DNA of 59,852 nt from an uncultured Opitutia bacterium (GCA_903896015.1 CAITWF010000007.1:1-59852), one strand, 5' to 3'. Counted from the stretch's first letter, positions 35,781 through 45,112 are shown. Notes: generated by a model from the letters alone, not told the origin. A program made the numbers and translations.

Positions 35781-37241
35781 ATGGGCTGGCCCCACTCCAG
35801 TCGCCGCCTCGTCTCCCTCCTGCTGATTGCCAGCGGGCTCGCGGTGTGCGGCTGGCAGGTCGACGAACACCTCCGTTTCAAACGCGATGCCGCGCAGGCC
35901 CTCGTCAATCGCGGACGTGATATTACCTCGACACTCGGCGTGCTCGTCCGCGCCCAGCGCCGCTACGGCATCGTGGCAAAAGATCGCCTGCAATCCGCCC
36001 TGCAGGACCTCGTCCGACCCGGCGAACTCGAGTCCATCGCGATCCTCGGCGCCACCGGCGAAACGATAGCGAATGCGGGCACGCAGCTCGAATTGACGCC
36101 CGAGATGCTGCAGGCGCGCGGCGCATTCTGGCGCGAACATACGCTCACGATCCTTAACCTGATGGATCTCGGCACCAATGGCGGCGACGAAAATCCCCGT
36201 CTCCGAGCGCCGATCGTCGTCACCGATCCACGGACCGCGCGCTCGTTGCGCCCGGCCCCGCAGCGCCGCCCCGCCGATCCCGAAGTCGCCGATGGCGACC
36301 CGCCCCCGCCCGGCGATCGCCCCCCCTACAGCCGCCCGACCTGGATGGCGAAAGATGAGTTCGATGCGCTGATCCAAAAACAAGGCGTTCATTCGATCGT
36401 CATCGCACTCTCGACCGACGAAATGACGCGCGCGGTGCAGGCCAACCTTCTGCTACGCTCACTCGTCAGCCTGCTCGCCCTCGGCGGCGCCGTCGTTTCC
36501 ACGCTCGCGTGGCGCAATGTCGCTCGCAACGCCGAGCTGCAAATCCGCCTCGTAAAAGCCGGCGAGATGAACACCCATCTCAAGGAGCTGAACCTCGCCG
36601 CCGCCGGCCTCGCGCACGAAACGCGCAATCCGCTCAACCTCATCCGCGGCCACGCTCAGATGGCCTCGTTGCAGGCTGGTGCCACGCCGCAACTGCGCGA
36701 GCACACCACCGCGATCATCGAGGAAACCGATCGTGTCACCGGCCAGCTCAACGAGTTTATCAACTACTCGAAGCCGCGCGAACCGCAGCTCGGCACCGTC
36801 GACGTCGCACGCCTCGTCGCCGACCTCGCGCGCACCCTCCTCCCCGATCTCGAGGAGAAACGCATCGAACTCGCCCCGCCCGAAACCACCCTGCTGGTGC
36901 ACGCCGACGAGGCGATGCTTCGCCAGGCGCTCTTCAACGTTCTCCTCAACGCCACGCAGTCCGTCGCTGGCGGCGGACGGATCGCGGTGCACCTCTCCGC
37001 CAGCGGCCCCCGTGAAGCCGTGCTTGAAATCAGCGACGACGGACCCGGCGTGCCGGCCGAGCATCGGGCAAATATTTTCAAGCCGTACGTCACCATGCGC
37101 CCGAAAGGCGTCGGCCTCGGTCTCGCCATCGTCGCACAGATCGCCTCGGCGCACGGCTGGGAGGTGGCGTGCCTGCCGCGCGAGCCGCGCGGCGCGATCT
37201 TCCGCTTCAGCCATCTCAAACTAGCCGCGCCCGCGACATGA
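35781..37241 (+). CDS. membrane-bound sensor histidine kinase
   Basis: This 486-residue protein has two membrane spans, near residues 10-25 and 230-250, enclosing a roughly 200-residue sensor domain with a proline-rich stretch (PRPADPEVADGDPPPPGD type). The H-box is GLAHETRNPLNLIRGHAQM, followed by N box LFNVLLNATQSV, G1 SDDGPGVPAEHR and G2 GVGLGLAIVAQIASAHG. The sensor domain shows no recognised ligand fold. It begins 42 bases after the type II secretion operon on the same strand and overlaps the NtrC-type regulator gene by 4 bases, so it is the cognate kinase and may monitor secretion. Confidence 0.92.
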   Translation: MGWPHSSRRLVSLLLIASGLAVCGWQVDEHLRFKRDAAQALVNRGRDITSTLGVLVRAQRRYGIVAKDRLQSALQDLVRPGELESIAILGATGETIANAGTQLELTPEMLQARGAFWREHTLTILNLMDLGTNGGDENPRLRAPIVVTDPRTARSLRPAPQRRPADPEVADGDPPPPGDRPPYSRPTWMAKDEFDALIQKQGVHSIVIALSTDEMTRAVQANLLLRSLVSLLALGGAVVSTLAWRNVARNAELQIRLVKAGEMNTHLKELNLAAAGLAHETRNPLNLIRGHAQMASLQAGATPQLREHTTAIIEETDRVTGQLNEFINYSKPREPQLGTVDVARLVADLARTLLPDLEEKRIELAPPETTLLVHADEAMLRQALFNVLLNATQSVAGGGRIAVHLSASGPREAVLEISDDGPGVPAEHRANIFKPYVTMRPKGVGLGLAIVAQIASAHGWEVACLPREPRGAIFRFSHLKLAAPAT

Positions 37242-38596
37242 GCCCCCCGCCAGCGTCCACGCCCCGGATTCTCATCGTCGACGATGACCACTCCCAGCGC
37301 AGCCTGCTCGAGACATTTTTGCAGGCCCACGGCTACGCCACCCAGTCCGCCGCTTCCGGCGAAGCCGCCCTGCAACTCCTCCGCGAGTCAGGCTACGCGA
37401 TGATTATTTCCGATGTCCGCATGCCGGGTATGACCGGACTCGAAACGCTTCGCCGTGTGCGGCAAACCCAACCCGATCTCCCTGTCCTGCTCGTCACGGC
37501 CTTCGCCGACATCCGCAGCGCCGTCACCGCGATGCGCGACGGCGCCGTCAACTACCTCGCCAAACCGATCGATCTTGACGAACTGCTCGCCACGATCCGG
37601 CGCGCCACCCACACCACCGCCGCGCCCGCGCCAGAGGCTGCGAACACGACCCTGCCCGCCAGCGTCATCGCGCAAAGCCCGCTCATGGCCGCCGTGATTC
37701 GCGATGTCGCCGCCATCGCTCCCTCCGACAGCCGCGTGCTGATCACGGGCGAAAGCGGTGTTGGCAAAGAAATCGTCGCCGAACTCATCCACGCGTGGAG
37801 TCGCCGAGCGAGCGGACCGCTGGTGACGCTTAACTGTGCGGCCTCGCCGGAGACACTCCTCGACAGCGAACTCTTCGGCCACGAGAAAAACACGTTTCCC
37901 GGCGCCACGGCGGCGCGCCGCGGTCGCCTCGAAGAGGCCGCCGGCGGCACGCTCGTGCTCGACGAAGTTGGCGAGCTTCCCCTCTCGCTCCAAACCAAAC
38001 TCGTGCGCGTGTTCAACGACGGCGCCTTCCGTCGCCTCGGCTCCACCCACGATCTCCGGAGCGACGTCCGGGTCCTCGCCACCACCACCCGCGATCTCGA
38101 GGCGCGGATCGCCGAGGGCAAATTCCGCGAGGATTTATTTTACCGGCTCAACGTGATGGAAGTGCCGATTCCGCCGCTGCGCGAACGACCCGAGGACGTG
38201 CTGCCGCTCGCCACGCAGTTCGCCGGCCAGTTTACCAAACGGCAGACTCGCTTCTCCACCAGCGTCGTGACCGCGCTCGCGCGCTACCGCTGGCCGGGCA
38301 ACGTCCGTGAACTGCGCAACGCAATGGAGCGCGCGGCGCTGCTGTCGCATGGCGAAATCATATTGCCCGAGCACTTGCCGGCGAAAATCGCCGGCGCCGC
38401 CACCGTCGCCGGAGCCGGCGAATCCCTGCGGCTCGAAGAGATCGAGCGCGAAGCCATCCTCCGCACGCTGCGGAAAAACAATTTCAACCGTACGGAGACA
38501 GCCCGCGAACTCGCAATCAGCCGGCGCGCGCTCACCTACAAGCTGCAGCACCTGCGCGAACAGGGAATTCCGATCGATCCCCCGTCATCGGAGTGA
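37238..38596 (+). CDS. NtrC-family response regulator with a degenerate GAFTGA loop
   Basis: This 452-residue protein has a receiver domain with the phospho-acceptor Asp59 (MIISDVRMPG) and Lys109 (YLAKPID). The AAA+ domain carries Walker A GESGVGKE at 171-178 and Walker B LVLDEVGE near 239-246, with RYRWPGNVRELRNAME. A Fis-type helix-turn-helix ends the protein (FNRTETARELAISRRALTYK). The sigma-54 contact loop, normally GAFTGA, reads NTFPGA at 218-223, so the critical threonine is proline. It may have lost or altered sigma-54 activation. It is encoded with the upstream kinase and next to the type II secretion genes. Confidence 0.9.
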   Translation: MSPPPASTPRILIVDDDHSQRSLLETFLQAHGYATQSAASGEAALQLLRESGYAMIISDVRMPGMTGLETLRRVRQTQPDLPVLLVTAFADIRSAVTAMRDGAVNYLAKPIDLDELLATIRRATHTTAAPAPEAANTTLPASVIAQSPLMAAVIRDVAAIAPSDSRVLITGESGVGKEIVAELIHAWSRRASGPLVTLNCAASPETLLDSELFGHEKNTFPGATAARRGRLEEAAGGTLVLDEVGELPLSLQTKLVRVFNDGAFRRLGSTHDLRSDVRVLATTTRDLEARIAEGKFREDLFYRLNVMEVPIPPLRERPEDVLPLATQFAGQFTKRQTRFSTSVVTALARYRWPGNVRELRNAMERAALLSHGEIILPEHLPAKIAGAATVAGAGESLRLEEIEREAILRTLRKNNFNRTETARELAISRRALTYKLQHLREQGIPIDPPSSE

Positions 38597-38643
38597 CACG
38601 CGAGAATCTTGCACCGTTCAGTTTTATAGGCCTGATTCCGCCC

Positions 38644-39141
38644 ATGACATTTTCTCCTCTCGCCCGGCGGGTCGCGCTGTTCTGCGTAGCCCTCTGCCTG
38701 ATCCTTCCGCTGCGGTTGAGTGCACAGGAGGCTCCGGCGGCTTCGCCCGAGCAAACGAGGGCCACGATCATCAAGTCGCTGAATGATTTTCTGTCACACA
38801 ACACTGATCCGACGCAGCACGATCGCTTCTGGGCCGACGATTTGGTTTACACCACGTCGGGCGGCAAGGTGAAGACGAAGCCCGAGATTATGAAGTCGCT
38901 CGCAGATGCCGCCAAGCCTGGCGCACCCAAGGTCGAGGCGCGCACGACCTACACCGCCGAGGACGTCCTGGTGCGGATCTACGGCGACACCGCCGCACTC
39001 ACTTTCCGACTCGTCGCGCTCAACACCGACGGCAGTACCTCGACATATCGCAACAGCGGCACCTTTCTCCGGCGACACGGCACGTGGCAGGTGATCTCGT
39101 GGCAGTCCACCAAAGAGCCCGCCCAGCCGATCGCCAAGTAG
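38644..39141 (+). CDS. exported NTF2/SnoaL-like (DUF4440-type) protein
   Basis: This 165-residue protein has a signal peptide (VALFCVALCLILPLRLSA, then Q) and a cone-like NTF2 fold pattern: FLSHNTDPTQHDRFWADDLVY, an edge segment VLVRIYGDTAALTFRLVAL, and the final GTFLRRHGTWQVISWQSTKE. Proteins of this type are mostly uncharacterised exported proteins with a small-ligand pocket. The ATG at 38644 precedes the signal peptide; an upstream in-frame start is less suitable. It lies 47 bases after the NtrC-type gene and is convergent with the oxidoreductase gene 4 bases away. Confidence 0.72.
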   Translation: MTFSPLARRVALFCVALCLILPLRLSAQEAPAASPEQTRATIIKSLNDFLSHNTDPTQHDRFWADDLVYTTSGGKVKTKPEIMKSLADAAKPGAPKVEARTTYTAEDVLVRIYGDTAALTFRLVALNTDGSTSTYRNSGTFLRRHGTWQVISWQSTKEPAQPIAK

Positions 39142-39145
39142 CGCG

Positions 39146-40186
39146 TCAGGCGCTCTTCACGCTGCTTTCCACCGCCGCCCGCACGATGGGTGCGACGCCG
39201 GCACCCAGCACCTCGATGGCGCGCAAGATCTGCCGGTGCGTGAGCACGCCGTTGTCGATCAAAATACTCAAGCGATTGATGCCGCCGAGCGACTCGTGTT
39301 CGGCCAGAATTTTTTCCGCGACCGCCGCAGCGTCGCCCACGAGCAAAGCGCCGAGCGGGCCGCATTGCGCGTCGAACTGCGGGCGCGTTGGCGGCGGCCA
39401 GCCGCGCTCCCGGCCTATCTTGCCAAACGCGGCGCGATACGCAGGCCAGAAGGTTTCGCGCGCCTCCCCCGTGCTGTCAGCAGGGAAGCCAATGTTGTGG
39501 ACACCCACGAAGCATTTTTCCGCGGAGTGCCCCGCCTCGCTCCACGTTGACCGATAAAGATCGGCGAGGGGGCGAAACTGCCTCGGCTGTCCGCCGATGA
39601 TCGCGATGATGAGCGGCAGACCCAGCCGGGCGGCGCGCACGACCGATTCCGGGGTGCCCCCCACGCCGACGAAAATCGGCAGCGGATTTTGCAGCGGTCG
39701 CGGATAGACGCCCTGTCCGGTCAGCGGCGGACGAAAGCGGCCCGACCACGTGACGTTCGTCTGCTCGCGGATTTTCAGCAGCAGTCCGAGTTTCTCCTCG
39801 GCCAGTTCCTCATAGTGATCGAGATCGAGGCCGAAAAGCGGATAGGACTCGATGAACGAGCCGCGGCCCACGACAATCTCCGCGCGACCATGCGAGATCA
39901 GATCGACCGTGGCGAACTGCTGGAAGACGCGCACGGGATCATCGGAGCTGAGGACGGTGACCGCGCTGGCGAGCCGGATGCGCTTGGTGCGGGCGGCGGC
40001 GGCGGCGAGCAGCACGGCGGGCGCGGACGAGACGTAGTCCGGTCGGTGGTGTTCTCCGATGCCGAACACGTCGAGCCCGACCTGATCGGCCAGTTCGATT
40101 TGCTCGAGCAATTCCTGCACACGCCCACTGTCGCCGGGAGGCCCCGGCCTCGCGGTCGCCACAAAGGTATCAACGCCAAGTTGCAT
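39146..40186 (-). CDS. LLM-class flavin-dependent oxidoreductase
   Basis: This 346-residue protein has the luciferase-like TIM-barrel pattern: VFGIGEHHRPDYVSSAPAV, TKRIRLASAVTVLSSDDPVR, FQQFATVDLISHGRAEIVVG, RGSFIESYPLFG and LPIFVGVGGTPESVVRAARLG. Such enzymes use FMN (or F420) to oxidise or reduce varied small molecules, and the substrate cannot be told from sequence. A start at 40186 gives the canonical MQLGVDTF opening. It stands alone on the minus strand with about 140 bases of intergenic sequence upstream. Confidence 0.88.
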   Translation of the reverse strand: MQLGVDTFVATARPGPPGDSGRVQELLEQIELADQVGLDVFGIGEHHRPDYVSSAPAVLLAAAAARTKRIRLASAVTVLSSDDPVRVFQQFATVDLISHGRAEIVVGRGSFIESYPLFGLDLDHYEELAEEKLGLLLKIREQTNVTWSGRFRPPLTGQGVYPRPLQNPLPIFVGVGGTPESVVRAARLGLPLIIAIIGGQPRQFRPLADLYRSTWSEAGHSAEKCFVGVHNIGFPADSTGEARETFWPAYRAAFGKIGRERGWPPPTRPQFDAQCGPLGALLVGDAAAVAEKILAEHESLGGINRLSILIDNGVLTHRQILRAIEVLGAGVAPIVRAAVESSVKSA

Positions 40187-40325
40187 AAGAGTGAAATTAG
40201 GGGATAGCCGTATTCATGATTTTTGCGAACGACTTAGCACCCGCGGGATATTCTGCGCAAAAGACTAGCCATCGCGCCGGGAAATTGTCCTCCTAACCAA
40301 TTCGCTCACGCGACCAACTCTCCTC

Positions 40326-40766
40326 ATGAAACGCTCCTTCCCCTCCATCGTGGCGCTTTGCGCCGTATTCCTCACGGCAGGCTTCTTGCTCGGCCAGAAC
40401 AAGCCCGCCACTCCGGGCGCGCCGAAGCAGCAGAAGCTCGCGCTCGTCGCCACGCTGAACGGTGTGAAGGCGAATCAGGAATTTCAAAGCAACGTGCAAC
40501 TGCTTCAGGCGCAGCGCCAAGCCGCTCTGGAATTGACCAACGCCGTCGCGAAGGAGACGGATGCCAAGAAAAAGAAGGACCTGCAAGCGCAACTCGACGT
40601 CCTCATCGCCAAGCTCAAGGAAAACAACGCCGCCATGGAAAAGGCCTACGGTTTCTCCTTGTCCCGGAACTACACGATCGAAATCGAGAAGGCCAACGTC
40701 TATATGCTCGTGACCGACGAGGAAGCGGCGAAGGTCGAGGCCGCGCAGAAGCAGCAGAAAAAGTGA
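40326..40766 (+). CDS. exported helical lysine-rich protein of unknown function
   Basis: This 146-residue protein has a signal peptide (SIVALCAVFLTAGFLLG), a proline-rich N-terminus, and a long predicted coiled-coil region (LLQAQRQAALELTNAVAKET then KDLQAQLDVLIAKLKENNA). It ends in a lysine/glutamine-rich tail (AQKQQKK). The overall style resembles small periplasmic chaperone-like helical proteins such as OmpH/Skp, but I see no specific match. It is monocistronic, transcribed convergently with the M10 peptidase gene only 4 bases away. Confidence 0.65.
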   Translation: MKRSFPSIVALCAVFLTAGFLLGQNKPATPGAPKQQKLALVATLNGVKANQEFQSNVQLLQAQRQAALELTNAVAKETDAKKKKDLQAQLDVLIAKLKENNAAMEKAYGFSLSRNYTIEIEKANVYMLVTDEEAAKVEAAQKQQKK

Positions 40767-40770
40767 GCCG

Positions 40771-42459
40771 CTAGGCTACGAACGAAAAGTTGCCTGCGCC
40801 GAGGGCCGCGCCACCAGCGATCACGGAGTAGTGCGCAATCTTCTTCGCGGCCCCTTTGCCGTTGCCGTCGGCGTCGTAATAGATGTCTCCGGTAGCGTTG
40901 TTGACGACGATGCGCGTATTTTTCGAGGTCGCCGCGCTGCCGACTTCGATACTTCCAGTGCTGAGGCTTCCGAAGAGTGATTTTTTCAGCGCGATCCGAT
41001 CGACACTGGCGTCGAATGATCCGACGGTGTCGTAGCTGCCGGAGACGAATGCGTTGTTAAGCGTGACAGATTCGGCGACCCCATTCGTCGAGGAGAGGGT
41101 GACGTTGTTGATTTTGGCCGCGTAGGCGATCGCGACGTTGTTGTTACCGGAGTAGGAACTGCTCGTGGCGGCTCCCGTGATGTTGATGCTCGAATAGGCG
41201 CCAGAATTGAGATCGACCTTGCTGGAGTTTTTGAGGCCGCTGAGATCGATTGTGTCGGTGCCAGTCGCCGACCAGAGCGTTTGCAGGTAGGTATTGCCGT
41301 CGGTGAAGTCGAACTTGCCGCTGCTCGCGGTGGAGGCGGAGGTATTCGCGCCGTAGAGGTATTGGAGCGCCGCGACATCGTAGAGCATCGGCGTGGTGGC
41401 GTTCACGCCACGCGAGGCGTTGTTGTCCTTGTAGGACATGATGGTAAATTGGCGGGCGTCGGTTGCGGCGGGGAGATACGGTCCGGGCGTGCCGCCGCCG
41501 CCGGCATTGTAATTGCCGGGATGTTTGAGACCAAGCGTGTGGCCTATCTCATGGAGCACGGTCATCCAGCCGTAGCCGCCCTGCTGCACGCCGGCATCAC
41601 TGTTCGTCGCCTGATTGTTGGCGAGATACATATAGGTCTTGTCTTTCGTGCCGCTCTCATTGGGCAGATAGGCATAGCCGGCGCTGCTGCCTTGGTTGTT
41701 CGTGCCGAAATTGATATCCGCGGCACCATCGCCCGAGGTCTCGGTGAAGGTGACGTTGATCAACTTTCCGTAGTAAGCGAATGCAGCGCGGACGGCGTTC
41801 TTTTGCGCGTCCGTCATCGCCTGAAAGTTTGTCATCGTCTGGCCGTTGGGCTGGGAGGAAAGAAAACCGAACGTAAGCGCGGTCTTCGAACTGTTGCCGT
41901 CCAGTCCGGTCGCAGTTGGCGACACGCTGGTCGTGCCTTTCGCCGGCGCAGCATCCGCGGGATGCCACCACTGTGTCGTGCCCCCCATCAGCAGGGCATC
42001 AATGTTCTTGTCACCGCTGCTCGTCGGCAGGAGCGCGGTTGCGTTGATCGCGAGGTTGTCGAAATTAGCGGCGGTCTTGAGCGAATACGGCGCGTCGAAG
42101 ACCAACTGGTAGTTGCCACTCTTCGCAGCGGTGAACCCGCTCGCCATATTCACCTTCGTCGATTTCCCCTGACTGTCGATCAGTGTCACCGTCGGGGCGT
42201 TCTTCGCGAACCAGAATGAGAACGTATACTTCGTTCCCGCCTTCAGCGCCACGTTCGCAGTGAGCTTCGTCGTCGCCGCATCCAACCCAATCGATCCGAG
42301 GCTGACCGTGGAGTCCACGCCGTCGGTGCTGGATTTTGCAAACGTCAGCGTGCCCGTTTGGGTGACAGGCGAGGCTTGTTTGCGCGGGGCGGCGGCGTCA
42401 AGCCGGACCGTTTGCGCGGCAGGCGTGAGGCCACCGACTAGGGCGGTGAGCGCGGACAT
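40771..42459 (-). CDS. serralysin-like M10 metallopeptidase
   Basis: This 562-residue protein has the zinc site HEIGHTLGLKH at residues 303-313 and a Met-turn in QFTIMSYKDNN, both typical of M10 peptidases, plus the LTFGFLS opening of the serralysin domain. An additional N-terminal carbohydrate-binding-like module (residues about 30-140, KAGTKYTFSFWF and GNYQLVFDAPYS) precedes the protease. There is no Sec signal peptide, as usual for type I secreted serralysins. The C-terminal M10_C region contains TDTIDLSGLKNSSKVDL but lacks clear GGxGxDxUx calcium repeats. No type I secretion genes lie nearby. A good AGGAAA ribosome binding site precedes the ATG. Confidence 0.88.
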   Translation of the reverse strand: MSALTALVGGLTPAAQTVRLDAAAPRKQASPVTQTGTLTFAKSSTDGVDSTVSLGSIGLDAATTKLTANVALKAGTKYTFSFWFAKNAPTVTLIDSQGKSTKVNMASGFTAAKSGNYQLVFDAPYSLKTAANFDNLAINATALLPTSSGDKNIDALLMGGTTQWWHPADAAPAKGTTSVSPTATGLDGNSSKTALTFGFLSSQPNGQTMTNFQAMTDAQKNAVRAAFAYYGKLINVTFTETSGDGAADINFGTNNQGSSAGYAYLPNESGTKDKTYMYLANNQATNSDAGVQQGGYGWMTVLHEIGHTLGLKHPGNYNAGGGGTPGPYLPAATDARQFTIMSYKDNNASRGVNATTPMLYDVAALQYLYGANTSASTASSGKFDFTDGNTYLQTLWSATGTDTIDLSGLKNSSKVDLNSGAYSSINITGAATSSSYSGNNNVAIAYAAKINNVTLSSTNGVAESVTLNNAFVSGSYDTVGSFDASVDRIALKKSLFGSLSTGSIEVGSAATSKNTRIVVNNATGDIYYDADGNGKGAAKKIAHYSVIAGGAALGAGNFSFVA

Positions 42460-42618
42460 GATTTCCTTTCTCGGAGGTTGGGCGGTTGGCGGTGACGATG
42501 GGTGGCGATTCCTTGGTTAGGGACTGCTCCCCAAACATCGGACGCACCCGCCTTCCCTTGAGCGATTCCACCAACGACGCCGCCCACGGGACCGCCCGCA
42601 CGCGGCGATAACGAGCAC

Positions 42619-43812
42619 CTATCGCTTTAATCCCGCGCAAAACTTCGCCAGCCGGCCTACTCCCTTGGCAATGATTTCATCGCTCGTCGCGTAGCTGAGA
42701 CGCAAGTAGCCCTCGGCGCCAAATGCGCTGCCAGGCACCGCCGCGACTTTCTCCTGCTCAAGCAGCCGCGCGCAGAAATCCTGATCCTTGAGGCCGAAGC
42801 TCGTGATGTTCGGGAAAAGATAAAATGCGCCCTGCGCAAGCTGACAGGTGATGCCCGGAATTTTGTTGAGTTCCGCGTGCAGATATTTCCGGCGGCGGTC
42901 GAACGCGGCCAGCATCGTCTTGAGCGCGGCGGCGGTTTTTTCCTTCTCGGTGAGCGCGGCGAGTGCGCCGTATTGCGCGAAGGTCGAGACGTTAGAGGAC
43001 ATCTGGCTCTGCAACTCAGAAATCGCCTTCGCGATCGGCGCGGGAGCAAGCGTGGTGCCGATGCGCCAGCCCGTCATCGCGTAGGTCTTCGAAAATCCAG
43101 CGACCGTGATCGTGCGCACTTCAGCCTCTTTGCTGAGCGTTGCCACACACGTCGGCTTGACGCCGTCATACACGAGGTGCTCATACATCTCGTCGGAAAG
43201 AATGTAGAGGTTGTGCTTGAGCGCGACGGCAACGATCGCCTCGAGTTCGGCCCGCGTGTAGACCGCGCCGGTCGGATTTGATGGCGAGTTCAGAATAAGC
43301 AGCTTCGTCCGCGGAGTGATGGCCGACTCGACCATCTGCGGCGTTAGCCGGAATCCCGTGCGATCGTCGGCGAGGACAAACTTCGGGACGGCACCAGCCA
43401 GTTTCACCATCTCGGGATAACTCACCCAATATGGCGCCGGCACGATCACTTCGTCACCCGGCGAACAGGTCGCGATGACGCCGAGGTAACAGTTGAATTT
43501 TCCGCCCGGCGAAACAATCACCTGCGACGTCGTGGCCTTCAGGCCATATTCCGCTGCATAGCGATCAACAATCGCTTGGCGGAGCGGCTCGATGCCGGGT
43601 GTCGGCGCGTATTTGGTTTTTCCGGCCCGGAGCGCCGCGATACACGCATCCTTGATATGCTCCGGCGTATCGAAATCCGGCTCGCCCGCGCCGAAGCCGC
43701 ACACGTCTTCGCCCGCTGCGGCGAGCGCCTTCGCCTTCGTGTCAACCGCGATGGTCGGCGACGGCGAGACATTTTGTGCCCAAGTGGAGAGTGGTGCGGG
43801 AGGATTACTCAT
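42619..43812 (-). CDS. class I aminotransferase (aspartate aminotransferase-like)
   Basis: This 397-residue fold-type I PLP enzyme carries the classical blocks [50 protein letters not shown] and the PLP lysine in [16 protein letters not shown], then the carboxylate-binding arginine in YLRLSYA. This matches subgroup I-gamma aspartate/prephenate aminotransferases of bacteria. The start at 43812 gives [15 protein letters not shown]; an upstream in-frame ATG adds unlikely residues. It acts in amino acid biosynthesis in the cytoplasm. A second, different class I aminotransferase is at 51497. Confidence 0.92.
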   Translation of the reverse strand: MSNPPAPLSTWAQNVSPSPTIAVDTKAKALAAAGEDVCGFGAGEPDFDTPEHIKDACIAALRAGKTKYAPTPGIEPLRQAIVDRYAAEYGLKATTSQVIVSPGGKFNCYLGVIATCSPGDEVIVPAPYWVSYPEMVKLAGAVPKFVLADDRTGFRLTPQMVESAITPRTKLLILNSPSNPTGAVYTRAELEAIVAVALKHNLYILSDEMYEHLVYDGVKPTCVATLSKEAEVRTITVAGFSKTYAMTGWRIGTTLAPAPIAKAISELQSQMSSNVSTFAQYGALAALTEKEKTAAALKTMLAAFDRRRKYLHAELNKIPGITCQLAQGAFYLFPNITSFGLKDQDFCARLLEQEKVAAVPGSAFGAEGYLRLSYATSDEIIAKGVGRLAKFCAGLKR

Positions 43813-43904
43813 GGAAAAAACATGCGACGAAAAGGTCGCACCTTCGCAAAGGCAAGCCCCGGACTCGCCCGACTGCGTCACAGTCCCGCGGGAAACGCGC
43901 CGGG

Positions 43905-44222
43905 TTACTTTTTGCGCTTCGCCGGCTTGAGTGGCAGGCTCTCAAGCGCGTGCCGCAGCAACTCACCGATGCTCGCGTCCTTGCTCTTCGCGTAGCGCTT
44001 CAGCATCGCTCGCTGGTCGGCGCTCACCCGGACGGAAATCTGCCGGTGTGGATCGCGAGCCGGCTCGCACGTTTCAAAATCGAAGGTCTGGATCGCGAAG
44101 CGCACCACCTCGCTCGCCGTCTTTAGGCCGTGACCACGCCGGCACGCCGACATTTTCGCAATAAGCGAGACCGGCAGATCAAAGGTAAGTGGAGCGGAAG
44201 CTTTACGGGACTTGCTGGCCAT
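43905..44222 (-). CDS. tandem ribbon-helix-helix-like protein
   Basis: This 105-residue basic protein contains two consecutive segments with a strand-helix-helix pattern: [19 protein letters not shown] followed by [14 protein letters not shown], and [20 protein letters not shown] followed by [14 protein letters not shown]. Ribbon-helix-helix proteins normally dimerise to bind DNA with a paired strand, so two copies in one chain could form a pseudo-dimer. The ATG at 44222 is the most likely start; an in-frame ATG 54 bases earlier is possible. It is probably a DNA-binding regulator, but no target is identifiable. The 233 bases 44223-44455 upstream show no gene. Confidence 0.6.
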   Translation of the reverse strand: MASKSRKASAPLTFDLPVSLIAKMSACRRGHGLKTASEVVRFAIQTFDFETCEPARDPHRQISVRVSADQRAMLKRYAKSKDASIGELLRHALESLPLKPAKRKK

Positions 44223-44403
44223 ATGTCGTCGGGGCTGGGAGACCGTTTCAATGCGGATCGAGCGGCGGTGCCGCAATGAAAATATTTCCCCACTCTACCG
44301 CCTTGATAACTATTTCACGTCATCACCCCTGCCGCGAACGGCTGAAACCATCGCAGGCGAGAAAGCCCGAACTTGGCAGACCGACCAAACTCGACGCGTC
44401 GGC

Positions 44404-44420
44404 GCACTTCCGGGAAGTGC
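44404..44420 (-). terminator. hairpin downstream of the HAD phosphatase gene
   Basis: GCACTTC-CGG-GAAGTGC forms a perfect 7-base-pair stem with a 3-base loop, about 36 bases after the stop codon of the minus-strand HAD gene. There is no T-run, so termination is plausible but unproven. Confidence 0.35.
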
Positions 44421-44455
44421 CCACAATCGCGGGCATGGAGCGATCCCGTTCGCGC

Positions 44456-45112
44456 TCAGACCACTGCGGCCACGGCCAGCTCCAGTGCCTCAAGGGGAGA
44501 ACTCACGAGCCGCCACGCGCGCGCCCGCACCCCCTCTTCGATCCTGCGCTGATGGCGGATCAGGATCGTATCGACACCGGCATCGGTGCCGCCGAGCACA
44601 TCGACATCGGCATCGCCGACAAATAGCGCTTCTTCCGGCCGCACCTTGAGCCGCCCCAAGATTTCCCGCATACCCGCCGGATCGGGTTTGTGCGTCGGCA
44701 GATCGTCGCCGTAAATCACCGTCGCAAATAGCGACGCAAGATCGTGCGTCCGCAAAAGACTCTCGCCGCTCGCCCGGTCTCGGCCCGTCCAGATCGCCAA
44801 CTGCGCGCCCTCCGCTCGCAGTTGCTCCAGTGCCGACCGCGCGCCCTCAAACGGCAGGATCAGATGCTGGTTAGTATCGTGAAATTGCGCCATGCGCTTG
44901 GCCGCGACCGGCACGTGACGCTCGTCGCCGACGAGTCCGCCAAGAAAGCGCACCGGCGGGCCACCGAGGTGCGCAAAGATGTCTGCCGTCGGCCGAGTCG
45001 GCGAAAAAGGTTCAATCGCGTGCGCTATCGAACGCAGCACGAGGGGTAGACTGTCGATGAGCGTGCCGTCGAGATCGAACACAATGGCACGCTTCTTAAG
45101 TCGTTTGGTCAT
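44456..45112 (-). CDS. HAD-superfamily phosphatase (phosphoglycolate phosphatase-like)
   Basis: This 218-residue protein has all HAD motifs: motif I VFDLDGTLIDS with the nucleophile Asp, motif II LAIWTGRD, the lysine in THKPDPAGM and motif III FVGDADVDVLGGTDAG. The helical cap after motif I is the type seen in Gph and PpaX-like enzymes. The substrate is probably a small phosphate ester such as phosphoglycolate, but this family is promiscuous. The start overlaps the end of the upstream LolA-like gene by 4 bases, so they are probably co-transcribed. Confidence 0.88.
   Translation of the reverse strand: MTKRLKKRAIVFDLDGTLIDSLPLVLRSIAHAIEPFSPTRPTADIFAHLGGPPVRFLGGLVGDERHVPVAAKRMAQFHDTNQHLILPFEGARSALEQLRAEGAQLAIWTGRDRASGESLLRTHDLASLFATVIYGDDLPTHKPDPAGMREILGRLKVRPEEALFVGDADVDVLGGTDAGVDTILIRHQRRIEEGVRARAWRLVSSPLEALELAVAAVV

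Noticed and set aside
44223-44455. A riboswitch or small RNA in the region between the RHH-like and HAD genes.
   Set aside because: Apart from a hairpin at 44404-44420 no known conserved riboswitch core was recognised.
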